A DNA stretch of 64,000 nt from Eumeta japonica (GCA_005406025.1 BGZK01001613.1:62001-126000); one strand, 5' to 3'. Positions 34,290 through 46,860 are shown, numbered from the stretch's first letter. Notes: generated from the sequence alone by a model not told the origin. A program made the numbers and translations.

Positions 34290-34665
34290 ATGTGAAGATC
34301 ACGTTGCGTCACTTCGAAGTCGATACTCGCAGTAGTCTCATTTCATACGGCATTTCTAATACTCATTGGCAAAAAACACGCACACACGCACATAGTTCCA
34401 ATGGAGTTGAAATCGTAACAGACATCGTATTGAAAGTATATACATTTATTTACAGATTCAGTGCAGTACCATTGAATCGCAAAGTGAGCGCACGCGTTGC
34501 ATATTATTGCTGCAATGCGGATGCAAAGCGCCGATGAGTGATGGGGCAAAAAGCTGGCTCATATTAAAGTCGGAGACCGCCTAATGCATTACAAGCGGGT
34601 GCAATATGCGGCGTGCCGCGAGCGCACTGCCCCGCCCCCGTCCCCCACATGCACGTAGCTCCTTC
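34290..34665. other. Mixed patch with a paired-class homeodomain palindrome
   Basis: Contains a short CA-rich run near 34376, then TAATGCATTA at 34582-34591 (two TAAT half-sites spaced by two, the P2 type bound by paired-class homeodomain dimers). A GC-rich block follows, gcggcgtgccgcgagcgc. Candidate regulatory element. Confidence 0.25.
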
Positions 34666-35415
34666 GCTATTTCTATAGAATTGAACTAAATGTACATTAA
34701 TTGGTTTTTGATATCTATGTGTATTTAGTTTCTTTAAATAAGCTTTATAACTACTCTTAGGAGAAAACATTTTTTTCGGCATAAAGAAGTATGTCAATTA
34801 CCGTCTCATTGACCCCGAGACCTCGGAATGCGTGAGTATACACTCGAGTTGATTGGACTACTTTACGTAGTGGTATAAACAAATACTAAGAAGTGGATCG
34901 CTTTCAAATTGCAAACTGCTTCTGAAATGACATTTCAATGGCTGGTTCAGAAATTGAATTTGACAATTGTCACTTATATCTTCAAAAATCCCAGATCCGA
35001 TTTTAAAATTGTGAATATTACTATCTTAAAATGGAAGTATTAGCGAATTCTGTAAATGAATTATTTTGGTAAATTCTCATTGAAAAACAATGGTCTCAAT
35101 AAGAAAGAACACTAAAACAACTTGCTTTTTTTTTTCATCTAAGTTAGTTTAATATATTCAACAATATATTTATAGCCAATCTCTCAAAGAACTGTTATAT
35201 ATTGAATACATCTTAAGTGTCAATCGACAGTTGACTGGTTCGTTATTAGTAAAGTCAACTGACTATAAACTGACGGCAGATTAATGCAAACGACAAATCG
35301 ATAGTGCATGGTTAAGTCGATCGTTAGTTTAAAAAGACTCAAATTTGAAAAAAGAACATCGTCTATATTTAGTTTATACAAACTTGCGCAATAGTTACTA
35401 ATTCTGTCTTATTTT
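34666..35415. other. AT-rich intergenic DNA
   Basis: Includes cagttgact/agtcaactg inverted words at 35228-35261; nothing else. Confidence 0.3.
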
Positions 35416-35419
35416 TTTT

Positions 35420-35690
35420 CGTTCACACACGCAGAATTCCGCATCACCTCTCCGCGCAGAAAGGGGACTCGGCCCAGAAAGTGGCGAGCGCTAGAAAGGC
35501 GCAACTCGAGCGCAAAAATAACTCGGGGGAGAAATGGAAAAGGCGAAATTCGGAAGTCGAAATAAAAATGTCTCACGGGCCCGCGTCGTGCCCGGCGCGA
35601 GCGGCGCGCGCGCCCGCCGGACCGCCGCCCGCGACCTGTCCGGTCACGAGTCGCTGGCGACGAGAGACACCGGTCTAACTTAGAACGGCC
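35420..35690. other. GC-rich island
   Basis: CpG-rich island with gcccggcgcgagcggcgcgc. The plus frame (65 codons) and minus frame (114 codons) overlap; the longer one is Arg-rich and without signature. I treat both as incidental. Confidence 0.25.
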
Positions 35691-35974
35691 GTGACTATTT
35701 ATTGTGATGATTTTATTCCAGTTATTTCCTTTTTTTTTCAGTAACGGATGCAAGTAAGATTAAAAAAAATATTTTCTCATGTTATATTCGAACGACCTAC
35801 TAAATGAACTAATTAACGAATTAATTAAAAGCACGCAAAAACAGGATTAAAATCATTTAAATTCACGTTATTCAGTGTCGAGCTTATTGAATAAAGTGTT
35901 TTTCCTTTTAATTAGAATACGTTCAAATTAAAGGTTAATGGTATATATTGTAGCTACGAAACAAAGAAGGAGAT

Positions 35975-36255
35975 TCAATTATTTTCGCAGCGAGAGTCGC
36001 GCGCCTCTCGTCGAGCGGTCGCCTCGCGTCGCCCGACCCGTCGGCCGACCGGTCGCCGTAATAAGTCCCGCCTCGCATGCAAACAGAGAAATAAAATTGA
36101 ATACGATCGACGAAAGCGCTCCAGTTATGCGCTTTACTTATTTGCTTAGGTTTTTTGCTTCCATGAATCGATTCGCGATGAATGGATTGAATTCACGGCT
36201 CGCGGCGACGCTCACAATTATTTCCCTTAATCTCTTAGGGCGGATTTACATTTGT
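35975..36255. other. GC-rich island with POU-type word
   Basis: Gtcgagcggtcgcctcgcg and ccgaccggtcgccgtaataa, then catgcaaacag (octamer-half ATGCAAA at 36077-36083) and cacaattattt. The gagcggtcgc word recurs in the island at 53600. Non-coding as far as I can see. Confidence 0.25.
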
Positions 36256-37140
36256 GAAGACTGAGGCATGAATATTGGGAGTTTTGGGGCTTCGGAATAT
36301 TTGATTTAGAAATCTCATCGATTTAATGTAGCACGCTTGAATATTCAGAAGGATATAGTTCGACATACATTTCTATGTATATACATGAATAATACAAAAT
36401 AATATTTTAGAATACTTATACGCATCCTAAATTGTTATTTAAAATATCGAAAATCGACGTCGTCTCGCTTTATGCTTGCACTTGATCCGAACACATTAGG
36501 TTTTGGGTTTGAGCACAGTCGAACGACATGTACGCAAATAAATTCCCTGATTTGCAGCCGGGACTGCGGTTCCAGACCGCGTCGCTGCATTAGCACACAT
36601 GGTGATAGAAGTTCCAATACAATAAGTGTGTTTGCGCTACGCTCCGTACGATCACTCGTTGTGATGTACAACCTTTATGCATTTTGCTGCAGGACGTTCT
36701 TTTATAATCCTAGGCTTCTATTTCACATTACGATAATAGTGTAGAAAAACAAAGTCGTTTTTATCAGTTTTTGGACGGTGTACATCTGCAATTAGGCCCC
36801 GCCATTCATTCATGTACCGCGACGTTCCACCTGTCCGATACAGCTGTAGACCTTCTATAAGACTTAGACTAGGAACTAAAATTTACAGACTCTCCAAAAA
36901 CTAAATGAAAACATTTTAGAGTTTTTGTCGAATTACTATTTTTGAGTATCTCTAAATATTACCATTTAAAGCAGGTGAATAATATTTTTTTTACCATTGA
37001 AACAAAATGTGTTTTTCGTAAATAGGCACTTAGTAGTTTACTACATGGCGTTCTTTGTGACACGTGTCTCCTTTATGCACGTATGTAATGTATCTATGTA
37101 ACGAAATCTCTCAAATTAATTTTTATTTCCTTTTAGACCT
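36256..37140. other. Intergenic DNA
   Basis: Plus and minus frames of 90 and 78 codons overlap at 36435-36744 without signatures. Nothing recognised. Confidence 0.3.
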
Positions 37141-37169
37141 TTTTAAATTTTAATATTTGTTACACACTA

Positions 37170-37202
37170 TTTGCACACTATTAAATTTTAATAGTGTGCA
37201 AA
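37170..37202. repeat. Perfect palindrome, 16-bp arms
   Basis: Tttgcacactattaaa (37170-37185) and its reverse complement (37187-37202) flank a single T. Related fragments, tttaaattttgcacacg and atttttaaatttt, follow, so the locus looks like several rounds of local inverted duplication. Confidence 0.85.
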
Positions 37203-38414
37203 ATTTAAATATTTTTAAATTTTGCACACGTAGAACCGATGACAATACGATAGTTTGGTGCAATCGATCTGGTTTGGTAGTGGAGCCGGGAAGTGGACAG
37301 TGGAACTTTTTGATGTTTATTCGTAAAACCCTTCGTGTTTGTGTTAAATAGTTTTCTTTTGTCCGCTTCATTACACTGCGCTTTATGACGACGATGTGAT
37401 GATGGAGCCGCAACGTGGAACTTTTCAATGGCTAATTTTGTTTTCGAGTTTTCGAGCTTCTGCTCATTTAGTTTGTTTTGACGAGTCCAATACTGTTCCT
37501 TAATTGCCGATTGTGAACATACTTAAAAAAGTAAAATAAAATGTTCCAAGCGAGATAAAAATAATGCATTATTACAGTAAAAGTAAAAATCCAATACAAA
37601 AACCTACATCAAATAAATAAAAAAACTAAACAAAAAAAAAAATGGAATAGTAGGTAAAAAAAGCGCAAGGTGTTCAAAATAATTATGACTTAAAGATCTC
37701 AAATAGTAATAGAAAATTAAACAAATATCAACGGACACCAAAGATCTCCATTTTTTTTCATTAAAAGCATTTTTAAACAATAGTTTAAAATCGTGTTTTT
37801 TATGTTTCTTTGTGTATTTTTTATTTTTAAGATTATTTAATTTATTTAAAAAACAGACATGAAACCTGATAATTTTATATTACTTTTGTGGAGCTTACAA
37901 TAGATCTTAGCGCTTTAAACAGAGATGGAAAATATTTTTTTTTATAGAGTCATATCGGCGTCTGCAAGTATAGAAAATAATTTTGGGGACAATTTGATTA
38001 CAAACTTGAAATTGAATAAGTTACAGTCGGCGATGTCTCGAAAACGGATTTAATTAGCAAAATTGAAATTCAAGATTATAGTATGCTTAATCTAATGGCA
38101 GATTAAAAGTAATTAATAGTCACATGAAAGAGGGAAATAAGTCGAATTTGTCAATATTATGCACGGAAGGAAAAGTGTTAACTTAATGTAACGGGGAGAT
38201 AACCGAATAAATTATTCTAAAAATTAAGCGCCGAAAGCACTAGTACACAACTGATCTAGATAAATCCTAGGCGAAGACCACGAGATTGGCGTTGAAAGAA
38301 AATTTTACCAATTGTAAGGTATTTTTCCATTTTTATTTTTAAGTACCTCAAGGGAACCGTGGTCTATTCCGTAAATGAAAACAACATAAGTCTAGTTTGA
38401 CATTGCACGAACTG
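37203..38414. other. AT-rich intergenic DNA
   Basis: Long A-rich stretches; nothing recognised. Confidence 0.3.
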
Positions 38415-38745
38415 CGTTTTACAAAAGTTGTGAGTCCATACTCGGCCCGCACGGGTTTCGAAGGCAGCGCCGTCAGCCGAGAGCCGAGACATCCCGGCTG
38501 ATGGAACTAATTGAAAAACTCTTTTAATTATCTACATCGTAGGTCGGTATTTAAAATAAACTTCGGGGAGCAAACAGTGTCGCGGGCGCGTAACGCGCGG
38601 CTCGGGCGCGGCATTAACACTTCTTAGCGCGCACCTTCAAATTTGAATTGAATAAAAATCCTATTAGAGAGCTCGAGCCGGGACCCGCGCCGGCGGCGCT
38701 GAGCCCCCGGGCCGCGGCATCATTTCGCAAGTCTTGATGTACTAA
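38415..38745. other. GC-rich island with TAATTG and TAATTA
   Basis: GC-rich blocks at 38440-38500 and 38580-38620, and gggacccgcgccggcggcgc near 38689, enclose TAATTG (38508-38513) and TAATTA (38525-38530). The mix of CpG-rich flanks and homeodomain words is enhancer-like. No open frame of note. Confidence 0.3.
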
Positions 38746-39165
38746 CTTATTTAAGGAAAAACCCTTTGGGTTGGGATAAATATCTTTTTATCAATTGTTG
38801 TTAAACTGTCAATCGCGAAAATGTAGAAATATGTAGAAATAAAGTCTTAAATCGTACCAGTCGGTAGCTATTTCTTAAACGAAACCTACGCAGGACACCA
38901 CTATACAAAGTCAGGCCGTGTGAGCTTTCGATGCTAAGAGCGCGTTAGAAAATTTCGTTTTGGGGCGAGTTGCGTGGACACAGGACTTGTATTTAAAATA
39001 TTTATGTTGAGCTTTGAATTTTCTTAGAATTAAGTCAAATAATTATAAGACCATTCATTGCGTTCATCATCATCTAGAAAATGTGGAAACATACACCTAA
39101 GAAATAAAATAGTGGCAGATTAAATTGAAAGTTCTTAATGCAGGTAGGTCGATCTCCATAAAATA
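38746..39165. other. AT-rich spacer
   Basis: Contains a short direct repeat (atgtagaaat twice at 38820-38840); nothing else. Confidence 0.3.
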
Positions 39166-39560
39166 AAGTTGACCGGCTGGTCGGGTACTGGGCGACGAGT
39201 GAAGGCTAAAACGACTTTTGGACAAAGGGCTAATGCCCTATTCGACAGGCGGACGCGTGCAGTGGGGAGCTCGCTGAACTAAATTAATAAGGATATAAAC
39301 TATGATTTAAAAAATTACGCCGCGAAGAGGGCAGCGCGCCCTAGAGGCTCTCCAGCACGACCCACCTCGCAGCTCTAAGTTCTAATGTCCCTTCACGGCT
39401 TAATGCGATAAGCCCGGAGGCGAAACAATGAAAATGTTAATTTCGGATACGGATCACTCGCAGCGACGTTTATTTTTAGTTTCTGCCGCCTCGCCGAGAA
39501 GCGGTGATTTTGATGTGACTTTTTCTTTTGAATTATAACACTAAGTAACAATAAGACCTT
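39166..39560. other. Moderately GC-rich stretch
   Basis: Includes gaccggctggtcgggtactg and gggcagcgcgccctagaggc (a gggc-agcgc-gccc hairpin near 39329). Origin unknown; might be repeat-derived or conserved non-coding. Confidence 0.2.
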
Positions 39561-39764
39561 CCTGTGTAAACTAACCGAATTTTGGACTAGACATGGCTTC
39601 GTGTGTAACACATTAATTTACCAGTCATGATATGTAGCGACGATAGTAGGCAATGATAGCGATGTAGGCGCAACGCGGATACGTAGACACAAAAAATATT
39701 AATTTACAAATGACTTGAGTGTATACTAAAATATTTTTTTTACTGGCTTACTATTATCTATACT

Positions 39765-40340
39765 ACTATATAAGTCTGTAGCGCCTATTTAGTTTCATGA
39801 GTCACTGCTACCAATTCTACGATATTTCTACGAAGAATTTACTAAGATTTGTGTCTGTCTGTCTCTATGTATTTTTTATAACTCAAGAACTATTTGACTG
39901 ATGTTGATAAAAATTGGTACTCAGTTAGAATATGTAATTGTACCTATATATAACCTAGGTTATAAATAATTTCCATAAAGGATCTGTCTGTTTAAATAAA
40001 AGTTTCCAAAATTTAAAATAAAAGTATATATGGAATAAGACAGTATACTTTTATTTGTTTGCACCATACTATGAAAATGTATATATGATATTTTTATGAT
40101 TTTTTGTAATAAATATTTATTCCATGTCGTATTTAATTTATATTTATTCTTCTTAAATTTTTACTCGAATTGCCTGTCGATAATGTGCCTCTTTGTTTGT
40201 TTGTCCGAGCTAATTTCTAAAAAAGCTGTATTGGCTGTAATCAAATTTTGCAAACAGATAGACTATCTTTATGATTGTATTTTTTTTTTGTTTTCTTTGT
40301 GTAGCTAAACTATTTATCCGATTTTTGTAAAATTCTTGAT
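39765..40340 (+). repeat. Fragments of 'constant-phrase' insect repeats
   Basis: Two blocks each hold text of the kind found in moth and butterfly repeats: tgtgtctgtctgtctctatg then actcaagaactatttgactg near 39852-39900, and tttgtttgtttgtccgagct near 40191-40210. No ends or coding parts are visible. Confidence 0.4.
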
Positions 40341-40834
40341 ATGCCGTACGCGCAAAAGGGAGAAAAATCTTTAATTCTTATAGCGTGAAGTTTAGAAAAG
40401 CTCTCCCCACATATTGTTCTTCGTCACAGTCCATACTTCAGACGTAAGTATGAATAAATTATCGATCTTTAAAATTTTTTCTCTTACTTGTGCTGTGAGA
40501 CTTTTCTCCTTCTAAAATTTCATGATTCTAGGTCGATAACGAATATCTACCTCATAGTCTAAAATTTATTTGAGAGTTTCAAAATATAAGGCATAAATGG
40601 TCTTAGTTTTACTGCAATTTTTAATTACGTTGATTCAGATGATGACTTTTTTACAGTTTCAAGGGATTGTAGACATAAGTATTTGATGTTAAATTTAACT
40701 TCGTTTCTGAGAAAAAATGTCTTGATACACATACAGATAGATGAACTACGAAGTCTTTATCTAAAGGTTCTTTTTTCGTTTAGAGATACGGAATCTTAAA
40801 ACTTAGCATTTGTACCCCAATTTGCCTACGCTAT
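40341..40834. other. AT-rich spacer
   Basis: Nothing recognisable. Confidence 0.3.
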
Positions 40835-41290
40835 TACAAATTCTAAAAATTCTTTCATTCTTAAAAAGCGACGTTACTCCCCAGTAGCATAGCGTAAATT
40901 TTATTTTGATACTAGTATTTATCCCCGCTTTGTCCGAATCGAAACCGGTAGCGGAATCGAATTAGGAAACGGGAGGGGCAGTAGAATAGAGAGTCAAGAT
41001 TGGGAGGGATCGAAATCGAGAACGGGACTAAGTTCGAAATCGAGAATGGAACTAAAATTAGACTCAAGAACCTGGCCGGGACATGCGTGAGAAGAAGTAC
41101 CGAAATGAAAATTGCGAGCGGGACCGAGATCGGTAACGGGAATCTAATCTAGAATCGGAACCGAGTTGGATTGAGACCGGATTTGTAATTGAGAGTGAGA
41201 CAAATCGAGAGCCATCGAGTGCAAGAACGGGAGTAGCGATCACGATCAAGGGCGTGATTGGCCGACACAAAGAGGAAGAAATATATTCTA
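40835..41290 (+). repeat. Hexamer-core dispersed repeat, copy G
   Basis: Block attctaaaaattctttcatt near 40842, then aaaaagcgacgttactcccc, tattttgatactagtattta and cgctttgtccgaatcgaaac, followed by a long GGAATC/GGGACC-type tract to about 41250. The 112-codon minus frame (RSRSRSQF) is hexamer-driven. Confidence 0.6.
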
Positions 41291-42085
41291 TGTCTAGGCG
41301 GGCGGCGTTGCGGCCGAAAGCTCGGTTTACGTGAAGCACTGAGTAATTAATGAAATAAAAAGAATCGATATATAGCGCGTCTACCAGTTGCCGTTCAAGC
41401 AACTATGGTCTTTCTAGGTTACGTTGCCGCATCATGATCGTGAAATAAAGATGAGGTTATTAAAACTATGAATCAAGTTAGACGTGTCTATTTATTAGCG
41501 TTCAGAAGTTCCTTGAGGAGTTGGCATTTGCTGCAGCGACAGGTCAATATCGTCAGATTGCAGTAGATATTTTCATTCGATGTCATTTGTATTTGTAAAA
41601 TAAAGGTAGGAACAGTAGTAGAGTAGTAGTACATCGATTTCAAAGGTCTAATCTTAGCAAGTAAACTGACTATGTAACAAAAGTGCGAAATTAAATAACC
41701 GCTTTTGACAAAAGTTAAAAGTAATGACAAGCGATGACAATCGAATATATTTAAGGCTGTAATACATAAGTGTTATCATCGATATCTGCATAATATACCA
41801 TAAAAATAATTCAAAATATTTCCACCCTTACTTCACTTTAAAATTTTTAATGAGTACACATTAATAGTTAGAGAGTAACCGATCTACGTTTCATTTACCT
41901 AAAAGACTTTTCAAAAAGATATGTTTTCCTCTGCAATATGAACATCTGTTTTGATTACATAATTTTTCGTGTTATAATTTATTTTAATTTTTTTTTGTAC
42001 GAAAACATTCCATATCAAATGTTATTTATATTCATTATCGGAATTACGTTATAATCCCTGCAGAGTAAAATGTTCTCCTGAAACA
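41291..42085. other. Intergenic DNA
   Basis: The 80-codon minus frame at 41488-41730 has no signature; otherwise AT-rich. Confidence 0.3.
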
Positions 42086-42560
42086 TTAGAATAAATTAGG
42101 TTCAAAGTATGCTTCGATAAACTTCAGAGCAATGCAAAGTCGGAACGGAACTTTTATTAAGTTCGCAATTAGCCAAGCAAACGATTCGGAAAGTTCGCCG
42201 AAGCTCCGCAATAATTGTGAGGTCGTACTTCGCGCCTCGGCTATAACTTTATTACCGCGGGCGCGAAATCGCGAAACCGCCCTAAAACATGCGTAAAAAT
42301 ACCTACGAGCGCGAAATTTCAATCAGCCCCGTATACATATGCAAATGGCACTCCCGAGCGCGGCCGCGCCGCCCGGACGGCCACTTCCCCATTCCCGAAC
42401 TCTTCGTTCGGGAATCCGAAACGCGTAGTTTCAGTGGTGTCGGTCGTAGAAGTGACGACGTCATCGTGTCTTGATCTTGAAATGATGCGTTGACACTTCG
42501 TAGGTACTCGCGGAGGCGCGCGGCCCGGGGTTAGACTCCCCCGTGTTTTTCCATCTCTGT
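42086..42560. other. GC-rich island with perfect hairpin
   Basis: GC-rich island (gccgcgccgcccggacgg) that contains attcccgaac-tcttc-gttcgggaat at 42391-42415, a perfect 10-bp stem. Frames on both strands lack signatures. Candidate non-coding element. Confidence 0.3.
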
Positions 42561-43565
42561 TATTCCATCTGTCGCAGCTCCCAGTTGTGTCCTCACGTTA
42601 GGCGTACACTTATATTAAATTTCAATGAAGTGCACAGATGCGGCGCTTACATGTTTTATTAAAAAGTAGCTGACCTTAATTGTGCGAATATTTTAGACCT
42701 GTTTCCGCTATTCAGGTTCGTTCGTGTGTTCCTATTTATATCAGATGGCGCCAAGTAGGATAATTTATTTATCGGTATGTACATTAACAATTATGTATTT
42801 ATTCATGTTTGTATAAGTGATTTCTAAGCACTTAAGTGCTATTGGAGGAATTACAATGATTCAAAAATACAAAATTGCACAGATTCACTAAAAGTCATAT
42901 CGCATTACAAAAAATATTTATAGGTTCTTGAGTAAATTTCTAGAATAACGTTTTCTAAAAAACTATGTATATGAAAATTTCTTACTTCTTCCTATATTTA
43001 AAAATATGTATATCAGAATATGTTGATGTAGAAGACGCATGCTTTTTATTTATCTACATTAAGCATTACGATAATTTATGAAATACGTTGAGAAATTAAA
43101 TAATATGCCCATATATATCGAATATATGTCGACACTTATCTCGGTCTACTTTATTATAGAGTCAAAAATAAAAATGTTGTGTTTTTGAATAATTATCAAT
43201 AAAAATATTTTGGTTGTACAGCCAATCTTTGTGAGTAGCTCTTCGGTTTATCTTTAATATAATATATTTATGTACACAAGAAACAATAAAAAAGAGGTGT
43301 CAATTAAATGACTTAAAAGAAAGGAAGAAACAAAATAAATAAATGCCTTTCTTTTTCTCTTTCCGATGACTTTTATGTATAATACAGAATCATTGCGCTT
43401 TCACTAACCTCGTCGATTTCAAAAAGTACATTGCTTGTTTAAAACGGAATGACATAAGTTTGTTTGAGGAATTTTCTTTTTTATTGATCACACAGAAAAT
43501 ATTGTGTATTCGTTTATGAAGTGTAAGTGCTGAAGATTGTATAACGATCGTCAGTGGTGTTAGAG
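42561..43565. other. AT-rich intergenic DNA
   Basis: Nothing recognisable; a 14-base palindrome agcacttaagtgct lies near 42827. Confidence 0.3.
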
Positions 43566-43569
43566 GCAT

Positions 43570-43770
43570 CTCCGACACGCAGCGTACGCCGTGCGCCAGG
43601 CGGCGGCGCAGGGCGGCGCGCGCAGCACACGCGGGCGCAGATGCTGCGTGCTACGGAATTGCATGTGCACCCCGCCCGTACGACTTTGCATAACAGTCGT
43701 TCTTGAGATATTATATTTTTTATTCATTCCAATGTGTCGCCACTACGCGCACCCTCCCCTGTATTTAAGA
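43570..43770. other. GC-rich patch
   Basis: Gccaggcggcggcgcagggc and following CpG-rich text; the 60-codon frame has no signature. Confidence 0.2.
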
Positions 43771-43879
43771 TGACAATGTATTGTGACACTGTATAACTAT
43801 TTATTTGTATAAATAACCAACGATGTAAAATAAAAACAGATGGAAGAAATCTAAAAAATTTTGAAAATCATATATTTTG

Positions 43880-44130
43880 ATTTATTGGGGTGTATTATAA
43901 AAGTAGTTTGTTTTGTATATTTTTATATGTTTCAGACCTGTATATATGTTTCTATGTTTGCGTGTCCGACCCTATGTTCCCGTGTTACTTATTAGATACG
44001 TTATTACATAAAAACGGCTGAACCGCTTTAGATGAATAACACGTCATTCGATCGTCTTAATAAGATAAGTATCACTGGGTATAGTTATAAAAAATCAAGA
44101 TAGAAGATTTTTTGGATCCTTGGGAATTTT
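43880..44130 (+). repeat. Dispersed repeat fragment
   Basis: Text such as tttctatgtttgcgtgtccg and aacggctgaaccgctttaga is typical of moth repeat tails ('...cggctgaaccgatttagatgaa'). Ends not defined. Confidence 0.4.
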
Positions 44131-44405
44131 TAGGATCTTCAAAATATTTTTTTCTTTCAAACCTATCGAGTGAAGTGATATATTGAAGGAAGTTAAGAAT
44201 TTATGTTTTTAAAAATAATTTAGAATAATAAATTGTTAAATAAAATTCAGATTGGTTTCGTATTAATGTTATTATTATCGTTTGTTGTTTTGAAATTGGA
44301 TAAGGGTCGCGAGTGAAATTGCGTAAAATTACTAACATTAACCGAGGTCTTGTTAGCGGTGCCATAACTGCCAAAGAATAGTAGAGTCGCTTACATTGCG
44401 CAGAG
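44131..44405. other. AT-rich spacer
   Basis: Nothing recognisable. Confidence 0.3.
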
Positions 44406-44409
44406 ACTA

Positions 44410-44610
44410 AGTTGAAGGCAGAGAGGTACTAAATGCAGTATTTGTAGAACTTGACGAATTTACAATGAACGATAATAATCCAAGTGTTGATATAAGAATG
44501 CAGCCGACGACTGTATAGTTCAATGATTTAAAAGACAAAGGCTATGCTTTATGCTATGAGGGATAATACAAGAAAACGAATGCCATACATTTACTTGGAT
44601 TAGTCTTAGC
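44410..44610 (+). pseudogene. Possible decayed ORF of unknown family
   Basis: One plus frame reads VEGREVLNAVFVELDEFTMN and on through NDNNPSVDIRMQPTTV, stop, FNDLKDKGYALCYEG, stop, YKKTNAIHLLGLVLA, stop. Long well-mixed runs between single stops look like old coding sequence, perhaps of a transposase, rather than random AT-rich DNA. I do not recognise a family. Confidence 0.25.
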
Positions 44611-45394
44611 TTAATTGTTTTTTTTTTTCAGTTTATAACTAACTTAAAATTTTAATATTTCGAGTTTTTTACTTTTTTCAATTACTGTTTTTATTAAGAA
44701 TATGTTTGACTTGATGAATTTTTTTTTAAAGAAACGTTGATTTACAAAAGTTAAAAGGAGGATAGAATATGACTACCTGTGTAAGCATTTTTGAGAAAAT
44801 GGCAAGGATTTATTTTAGGTATTTAGTTAATAACTGGAAGAAAAAGTAATATACGCGTATTGTATTATGCTCTTTAACTGTCTTGCTGCATGTATTTCTA
44901 TGTACATGCATAATTAATATATCGCACATATAGATAGCGCTTGGCCTGCGTAATCTGTGTGTGTTTATGTTTCAATTTTCATGTGAAATTTGATGCTGAT
45001 ATAAGCGATTAATTAGTTTTAATATACCTTAAAAAGTTTTGAAAATGAATAAGAAATCCGAAATGTTCATATTTAGTTTTTAACATTGAAGATATTTGCC
45101 ACACACCAAAAAAGTGGTGAAACAATTCGGGGAATTTACTTTTTACAGAATATAACGCCGTAATGAAGTTATAAACAGCTTTAAATGTGTATTTGCTTGG
45201 TACCCTTTTGTCTTTTCGTCAAATTTCGACGGGATACGATTATTCGTTTAGCACTAGAGGCCTTTCCGCAAACAGACGAATGGACTTCGGTAGCCACGGC
45301 CCAAAACGTAAGTTTACATTTTCACCGCTTTGAAATACGAAGTCTAATTTATGTCCATATTTTAATACGTACGTTACAATAAAAAGGATCAAAG
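44611..45394. other. AT-rich intergenic DNA
   Basis: Nothing recognisable. Confidence 0.3.
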
Positions 45395-45725
45395 GAAGGA
45401 GTGTAAACAAGAAACCCGAGTGGTGAAATTTTCAGAACTTATTCTAGAACATGTTGATGGCTTTTTCGTTATAAAATCCGTTTTCATAGCTCGTAAAAGT
45501 CGGAGCAGGTTTCGAGGATTGTCCGAGCTGAAACTTTAAACTTGAGATTTAGTGAATCGGCATAAAATTTGACGGGCTGCGGGCCTCCGTATCATCGGGA
45601 CATAACGAAGTACTCCTCCGGGGTAACCTCCATAAATCCCTTTAATGTCAGTCATAAAGTAATGAGATTCAGGGCGTAGCTCGAGTTCACGGCCCACCTC
45701 GGCCCTATCTCGGCAGATTAAAACA
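45395..45725. other. Conserved-looking patch with Hox/caudal-type words
   Basis: Balanced-GC stretch containing ggcataaaatttgacggg, ctccataaatccctttaatg and gtcataaagtaatgag: repeated CATAAA and TAATG words. Candidate regulatory element; no coding frame. Confidence 0.25.
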
Positions 45726-45910
45726 TCTTTTAAGACTTCGATTCAATAATTTTTACTTTATACGTATTCCATATTTTGGATTAATTATTTTGAGTAGATA
45801 GAACTAGGCAAAATATAGGTTATTATGATTCGCCGTTAATATGTATGTAAGCTGATCGGTTGAGGATTTTAAAAATTGAAGCACATAAATTAACAAGGTA
45901 TCGGTCGACT

Positions 45911-46280
45911 TAAGTGGCAACACTCGATACTTTGGATCGCTTGCAGAGCCCTCGGCTCTGTCTTGTTTATGGCCTCGTAAATACTTCTAGTGACAGCCGT
46001 TATTGTGGCGAACAGAGTGCGGCCGAGGCCGAGACATACACTCCGCTGCATACAAACGACCCGTTAATTCGACACAGAAAACAATACGTACGCTTATACC
46101 TAGTTTTATTATGCAGATGCATTTGTAGCGATTCCCAGAGGAGGCGATCGTTCAGAGGGCACTCCTCGAATTACAATTGGAAAGCGTTGAATTTGTTTTC
46201 CTATAAAATTCTTAGGGAAGTTCGTGAGTTTTGTGCATACATATTTAATTTCATTGCATTAGGTAAACGCATACAGTAAT
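45911..46280. other. Moderately GC-rich patch
   Basis: Holds cagagcc-ctc-ggctctg (45944-45960 hairpin), cccgttaattcgac and gaattacaattgg. The plus frame of 121 codons needs a GTG start and has no recognisable domain, so I do not call it a gene. Confidence 0.25.
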
Positions 46281-46564
46281 ATAATAAAAAAGAACTATAG
46301 TAGTAGTTGTATTGTCCGGTTTTTACTCACCACTTCGAGGTCAGCGGTGATTTATTCTATCGATGGGCAGATGATAGCTGTAACAGACCGCTCTGACAAT
46401 GTTTGTCTAAAAAAGATTTGGTTTTTTAAATATTGATTTTAGTTTATTTTCTTTGCACTGTTCGTGTTCTTGGTGGTTATTGTATATTCGAATCATTATT
46501 ATTTTGAACGATTCCATTAATTTTGTATTTTTTTAAATATAATTTTTGAAGCACAAATGAGCTT
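46281..46564. other. AT-rich spacer
   Basis: Nothing recognisable. Confidence 0.3.
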
Positions 46565-46860
46565 GTAGGCCACCAAATTGCAGATCGTCATCGTTGTCCA
46601 TAAACACTCGCAGCACCCATAAGAGTCATCAGTGCATTGCCGGCCTCTTGAGTAAAAATAATATGTCTATCTAATGGAGTGGAAATGAGGTGATGGAGGG
46701 GTAGGGGGCCACCGAAACTCTCACTCACTGGACGAAGGATTATAACGGAAGCTGTTACTTCACGTCTGTATACTGCAAAAGTCGGTCGCATTCACAGGTC
46801 GCGTTTTTGTGCTGTAGTTAAGTTGACCACAGCATGGCCCTATTACAGTTTCGAACTAAA
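46565..46860 (-). repeat. Dispersed repeat D, minus copy
   Basis: Reverse-oriented relative of 19605-19945. Landmarks, read on the plus strand, are atgagcttgtaggccacc, ttgtccataaacactcgc, gcattgccggcctcttgagt, actctcactcactgg and gaccacagcatgg, each the complement of a landmark in the other copy and in mirrored order. Confidence 0.6.

Noticed and set aside
35409..35753. 114-codon minus frame
   Set aside because: Arg-rich run driven by GC-rich DNA; overlaps an equally featureless plus frame.
41064..41402. 112-codon minus frame with Arg-Ser repeats
   Set aside because: Produced by the hexamer periodicity of the dispersed repeat.
45914..46279. 121-codon plus frame
   Set aside because: Starts at GTG, has no recognisable domain, and lies in a GC-richer patch where long chance frames are expected.
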